A DNA stretch of 64,000 nt. It comes from JAAELZ01 sp965223465 (GTDB taxonomy: Bacteria > Pseudomonadota > Gammaproteobacteria > Arenicellales > Poriferihabitantaceae). Below the pieces are notes generated by a model. The model did no database searches and was not told the DNA's origin. It saw nothing but the letters and a program-made list of their open reading frames with translations. Both the position numbers and the translations under genes were made by a program. Location: NCBI GenBank assembly GCA_965223465.1, contig OZ245025.1, positions 124,001-188,000 on the forward strand, given 5' to 3'. Position 1 is the first letter of the stretch; the number at the start of each line of letters is the position of its first letter. Shown here in pieces: positions 60,988-64,000 of the stretch.

Positions 60988-62148
60988 ATGAAGATTCACG
61001 AATATCAAGCCAAACAAAGGCTGCGTAACTATGGCATTAAAACCCCCGAAGGGGTGGCCTGTTTTTCGGTTGATCAAGCAGTTGCCGCGGCAGAAGAACT
61101 TGGAGGCGGCTTTTGGGTCGTTAAAGCCCAGATTCACGCAGGAGGACGCGGAAAAGCCGGCGGCGTCCAGCTCGCGCGTAGTGTGGATGAAGTCCGTGAG
61201 CATGCAGAAAATATTCTCGGTTCAACCCTGGTGACGCATCAAACCGGGCCCGAAGGTCAGCAAGTGCGGCGTTTGTATATTGAAAGCGGTGTTGATATCG
61301 CTCAGGAGCTGTATGTTGGAGTGGTGGTGGATCGCTCGCGCCGCTGCGTGACTTTTATGGGGAGCTCTGAAGGGGGTACCGAAATAGAGGAGGTTGCGGC
61401 CAACACCCCAGAGAAAATTCATAAGGTTTACGTCAACCCCTCAGCTGGAATGCAGGAAGATGAAGCACGCGAGATGTGCATCAATATGGGGGTACCGGAA
61501 AAAGCGGTGGAGCGCGCAACCGAATTCATGCTGGCGCTTTATCAGGCGTTTGTAGAAGAAGACGCGTCACTCGCCGAGATTAACCCATTGGTCGTAACCG
61601 GTGATGGGGAGGTGATCGCGCTGGATGCAAAAATGAATTTTGATGATAACGCGGCGTTTCGTCATCCAGAGTGGCAAGAGCTCCGTGATACGGATGAAGA
61701 AGATGCCGATGAAATTGAAGCAGCCAAATATGGCCTGAATTTTATTTCCCTAGATGGCAGTATCGGTTGTCTGGTCAACGGGGCGGGGCTGGCAATGGCG
61801 ACCATGGATATCATAAAACTATATGGTGCATCGCCGGCGAATTTTTTAGACGTCGGGGGAGGGGCGACCAAAGAGCAAGTAACGGGTGCATTTAAAATTA
61901 TGCTCAAAAGTGATCAAGTCAAAGCCATTATGGTGAATATCTTTGGTGGGATTATGCGCTGTGACGTGATTGCTGAGGGCCTAGTTCAGGCCGCAAAAGA
62001 CGTACATTTATCGATTCCGCTGATTGTGCGTCTTGAGGGTACAAACGTGGAGAGAGGCAGGCAAATTCTTGACGAGTCAGGAATTGAGTTGATTACCGCA
62101 ACGACCATGTCAGATGCGGCAGAAAAAGCGGTTAAGGCGGCTGGGTAA
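60988..62148 (+). CDS. sucC: Succinate--CoA ligase subunit beta
   Basis: Nucleotide-binding subunit of succinyl-CoA synthetase in the TCA cycle. 386 residues: MKIHEYQAKQRLRNYGIKTP, ATP-grasp domain with VVKAQIHAGGRGKAGGVQLA, YVGVVVDRS, EINPLVVTGDGEVIALDAKM, and the CoA-ligase domain with LDVGGGATKEQVTGAFKIML. Followed by sucD after 4 bases. Malate-CoA ligase (MtkA) is similar, but no serine-cycle gene is near. sucAB are not adjacent. Confidence 0.96.
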   Translation: MKIHEYQAKQRLRNYGIKTPEGVACFSVDQAVAAAEELGGGFWVVKAQIHAGGRGKAGGVQLARSVDEVREHAENILGSTLVTHQTGPEGQQVRRLYIESGVDIAQELYVGVVVDRSRRCVTFMGSSEGGTEIEEVAANTPEKIHKVYVNPSAGMQEDEAREMCINMGVPEKAVERATEFMLALYQAFVEEDASLAEINPLVVTGDGEVIALDAKMNFDDNAAFRHPEWQELRDTDEEDADEIEAAKYGLNFISLDGSIGCLVNGAGLAMATMDIIKLYGASPANFLDVGGGATKEQVTGAFKIMLKSDQVKAIMVNIFGGIMRCDVIAEGLVQAAKDVHLSIPLIVRLEGTNVERGRQILDESGIELITATTMSDAAEKAVKAAG

Positions 62149-62152
62149 GAAG

Positions 62153-63031
62153 ATGAGTATATTAATAGACAAGAATTCACGCGTGGTTACTCAAGGGATT
62201 ACAGGTAAGACTGGGGCATTTCATACCAAGCACAGTATCGATTACGCTTTTGGTAAAGATGCCTATGTGGCCGGGGTAACCCCTGGCAAGGCAGGCCAGG
62301 AAGTCGAAGGTGTGCCAGTTTACGATACGGTTAAAGATGCAAAAGCCGCGACTGGGTGCAACGTATCGGTAATATATGTACCGCCCCCGTTTGCTGCGGC
62401 CGCCATTGACGAAGCGGTAGAAGCTGAAATGGATTTGGTGATTTGTATCACCGAAGGCATTCCAGTGCGCGATATGGTTAAAACCAGTGACAATATTCGT
62501 CGTAGCAGCACTATTTTAGTCGGGCCCAATTGTCCGGGTGTGATTACGCCCGACGAACTAAAAATCGGTATTATGCCTGGCTACATTCACAAAAAAGGTA
62601 AGATTGGTGTGGTTTCTCGTTCAGGCACTCTAACCTATGAGGTGGTACATCAACTAACTGAAATCGGGCTGGGACAATCGACTTGTGTTGGTATTGGTGG
62701 GGATCCTGTCAATGGTTTGAAGCATCTGGATGTGATGCAGCTGTTCAATGATGATCCAGAGACCGAAGGTGTGGTTATTTGTGGTGAAATTGGTGGCTCA
62801 GACGAAGAGGAATGTGCTGCCTGGATGGCAAAAAATATGGATAAACCGGTCGTTGGGTTTATCGCGGGTGTTACCGCTCCTCCGGGTAAGCGGATGGGGC
62901 ACGCGGGTGCCATTATTTCAGGTGGTAAAGGAACAGCAGCAGAGAAAATTGCAGCCCTGGAAGAAGCTGGTGCACACGTGACTAAAAACCCTGCGGATAT
63001 TGGCAAACTGATGAAATCGGTTATTTCGTAA
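62153..63031 (+). CDS. sucD: Succinate--CoA ligase subunit alpha
   Basis: CoA-binding subunit carrying the phosphohistidine. 292 residues from ATG 62153 (MSILIDKNSRVVTQGITGKT); the frame begins further upstream inside sucC without support. CoA-binding GVTPGKAGQE, VGPNCPGVITP, and the phosphorylated histidine in KRMGHAGAIISGGKGTA are all present. Confidence 0.97.
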   Translation: MSILIDKNSRVVTQGITGKTGAFHTKHSIDYAFGKDAYVAGVTPGKAGQEVEGVPVYDTVKDAKAATGCNVSVIYVPPPFAAAAIDEAVEAEMDLVICITEGIPVRDMVKTSDNIRRSSTILVGPNCPGVITPDELKIGIMPGYIHKKGKIGVVSRSGTLTYEVVHQLTEIGLGQSTCVGIGGDPVNGLKHLDVMQLFNDDPETEGVVICGEIGGSDEEECAAWMAKNMDKPVVGFIAGVTAPPGKRMGHAGAIISGGKGTAAEKIAALEEAGAHVTKNPADIGKLMKSVIS

Positions 63032-63040
63032 TCATGCTAG

Positions 63041-63056
63041 CCCCGTTACCGGGGCG
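63041..63056 (+). terminator. Hairpin after sucD
   Basis: GCCCCG and CGGGGC form a perfect 6-bp stem around TTAC, 10 bases after the sucD stop. No T-run follows, so it is probably a 3'-end stabilising stem or a weak terminator. Confidence 0.4.
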
Positions 63057-63147
63057 TGGTAGGTGCTATAACAGGAGTTCATAATTTGCCCAGCAGCTTC
63101 GGTGTACAAGTGACTCGTTTCGCCAATCAGCTTTCCCAATATGGTCG

Positions 63148-64000
63148 ATGTACACCATCATGAACTCCCAGCAATTAAATATTGAGGCGCTATTCTCGCA
63201 AGTCGGTCAGCCCAGCTATCCTTTTTATGATGATCGTGATCAGCTCTGCTGGATAGAGGCCCTTACCGACCAAGGAGGGCGTCTTGCGCTTAAGCAGAAA
63301 TCCCACCGGGGAGAGCGAATAATCACGCCCAGGGATTACCAAATACGCTCACGGGTGCATGAATATGGTGGCCAGTGCTTTTGCCAGGTTAACGGGCAGA
63401 TCTATTTTAATAATTACGCTGATGGCCTTATATATAGCCAATCATTGCACACTGACGCGTCCCCCACGCAGCTTTCAGCTGATTTTAAGCCTGTGTCTGC
63501 CTACGCAGATTTATACTATGCGCAAAAGCTAGATCTGCTTATCGCAGTGCAAGAGCAGCGCGGTGAGCAAGGTCAGGAAAACCGTAGCCGAATCGTTGCC
63601 TTTGAGCTGAGCCGCGCGGGAATACAATCTCCACGGGTGCTGGTTGAAGGCGCCGATTTTTATGCCAATCCATGCGTTTCCCCTAATGGAAAAACGCTCA
63701 GTTGGATACAATGGTCGCACCCCCATATGCCGTGGGACGAATCTAGCCTTTGTAGTTGCCGCATCTCGGTTAACCACGATGGTGTTTCGGCGGGAGCCCC
63801 TCAGTTTATCGTAGGGGGCTCCAAACGTAGTGTATGTCAGCTTGGGTATCTAAGTGATGGTAAGCTGTTGTTTGCCATGGATAGTGAGGCCCGATCAAAT
63901 TCGCCGAAAAACTACTGGAATCTATACCACGTAGTCGAGGATGAAGTTCGTCCCGTTACACAAATACCAGCCGAGTTGGGTGAGGCACACTGGATATTTG
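63148..64000 (+). CDS. S9-family (prolyl oligopeptidase-like) peptidase, 3'-truncated by window edge
   Basis: The visible 284 codons are the N-terminal beta-propeller of a peptidase S9 or acylaminoacyl-peptidase. Landmarks are RSRVHEYGGQCF, YFNNYADGLIYS, SPNGKTLSWIQWSHPHMPWD and YLSDGKLLFAMDSE, all characteristic of this group. Starts at ATG 63148 or ATG 63160 are both in frame, and neither has a clear ribosome binding site. The catalytic serine domain lies beyond the window. Confidence 0.88.
   Translation, partial: MYTIMNSQQLNIEALFSQVGQPSYPFYDDRDQLCWIEALTDQGGRLALKQKSHRGERIITPRDYQIRSRVHEYGGQCFCQVNGQIYFNNYADGLIYSQSLHTDASPTQLSADFKPVSAYADLYYAQKLDLLIAVQEQRGEQGQENRSRIVAFELSRAGIQSPRVLVEGADFYANPCVSPNGKTLSWIQWSHPHMPWDESSLCSCRISVNHDGVSAGAPQFIVGGSKRSVCQLGYLSDGKLLFAMDSEARSNSPKNYWNLYHVVEDEVRPVTQIPAELGEAHWIF

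Noticed and set aside
60988..63031. sucCD as malate--CoA ligase (mtkAB)
   Set aside because: The sequences carry standard SucC/SucD motifs and no serine-cycle genes are nearby.
1..64000. CRISPR arrays, insertion sequences, prophage or integron elements
   Set aside because: No regularly spaced repeats, transposase or integrase genes, or terminal inverted repeats were found; the only tandem repeat is the 25-bp triplication at nusA.

Overview
The window is a stretch of a gammaproteobacterial chromosome, probably marine. The gammaproteobacterial call rests on conserved gene orders: lolCD; an initiator tRNA ahead of rimP-nusA-infB-rbfA-truB; rne followed further on by fabG-acpP-fabF-mltG-tmk-holB-pilZ-tatD (the Pseudomonas order); clpS-clpA; and a full system I cytochrome c maturation set. 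The marine guess is inference from a pathway for 2,3-dihydroxypropane-1-sulfonate (DHPS), an abundant phytoplankton sulfonate. I cannot name the genus.

Layout. 1-2.3 kb: the end of a LolC/E permease gene, lolD and a ubiC-like gene. 2.4-8.5 kb: initiator tRNA with its own promoter and terminator, then the rimP-nusA-infB-rbfA-truB translation operon; rpsO and pnp, which often follow, are not here. 8.6-23.5 kb: a catabolic island with a GntR/HutC regulator, suyAB, hpsN, a short-chain and a zinc dehydrogenase (hpsO/hpsP-like), a Na+/Ca2+ antiporter-like protein, a GMC flavoprotein, a universal stress protein, a TRAP transporter (binding protein plus fused QM permease), the remnant of a second TRAP permease, and an IclR regulator. 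23.6-35.6 kb: rne with a long leader, fabG, trhP, a lipoprotein gene, acpP-fabF-mltG-tmk-holB-pilZ-tatD and yggX. 35.8-42.6 kb: an A-type Fe-S carrier, clpSA, a zinc-ribbon protein, a CBS protein, mltA, a metallo-beta-lactamase-fold hydrolase and an OsmC-like protein. 42.6-56.3 kb: the ccm genes on the minus strand, split between ccmB and ccmC by a six-gene glycerol-type ABC transporter. 56.3-64 kb: gamma-carbonic anhydrase-like protein, threonine aldolase, SGNH-hydrolase lipoprotein, a frameshifted TerC-family gene, an AI-2E-family membrane protein, sucCD and the start of an S9 peptidase.

How the island works. The TRAP transporter would import DHPS; the two 2-dehydrogenases interconvert its enantiomers through the ketone; HpsN oxidises (R)-DHPS to (R)-sulfolactate; SuyAB cleaves that to pyruvate and sulfite. 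Two 18-bp perfect palindromes that differ only by a G/C swap, one before suyA and one before the TRAP genes, look like a shared operator and tie the two transcription units together. The SDR gene appears to start at a rare AUU codon. No gene for sulfite oxidation or export is recognisable in the window.

Main points for a second look: the operator pair and AUU start in the sulfonate island; the relic TRAP permease; the ccm operon split by a transporter whose two ATPases carry complementary defects; the zinc-ribbon protein behind clpA; and the terC frameshift.
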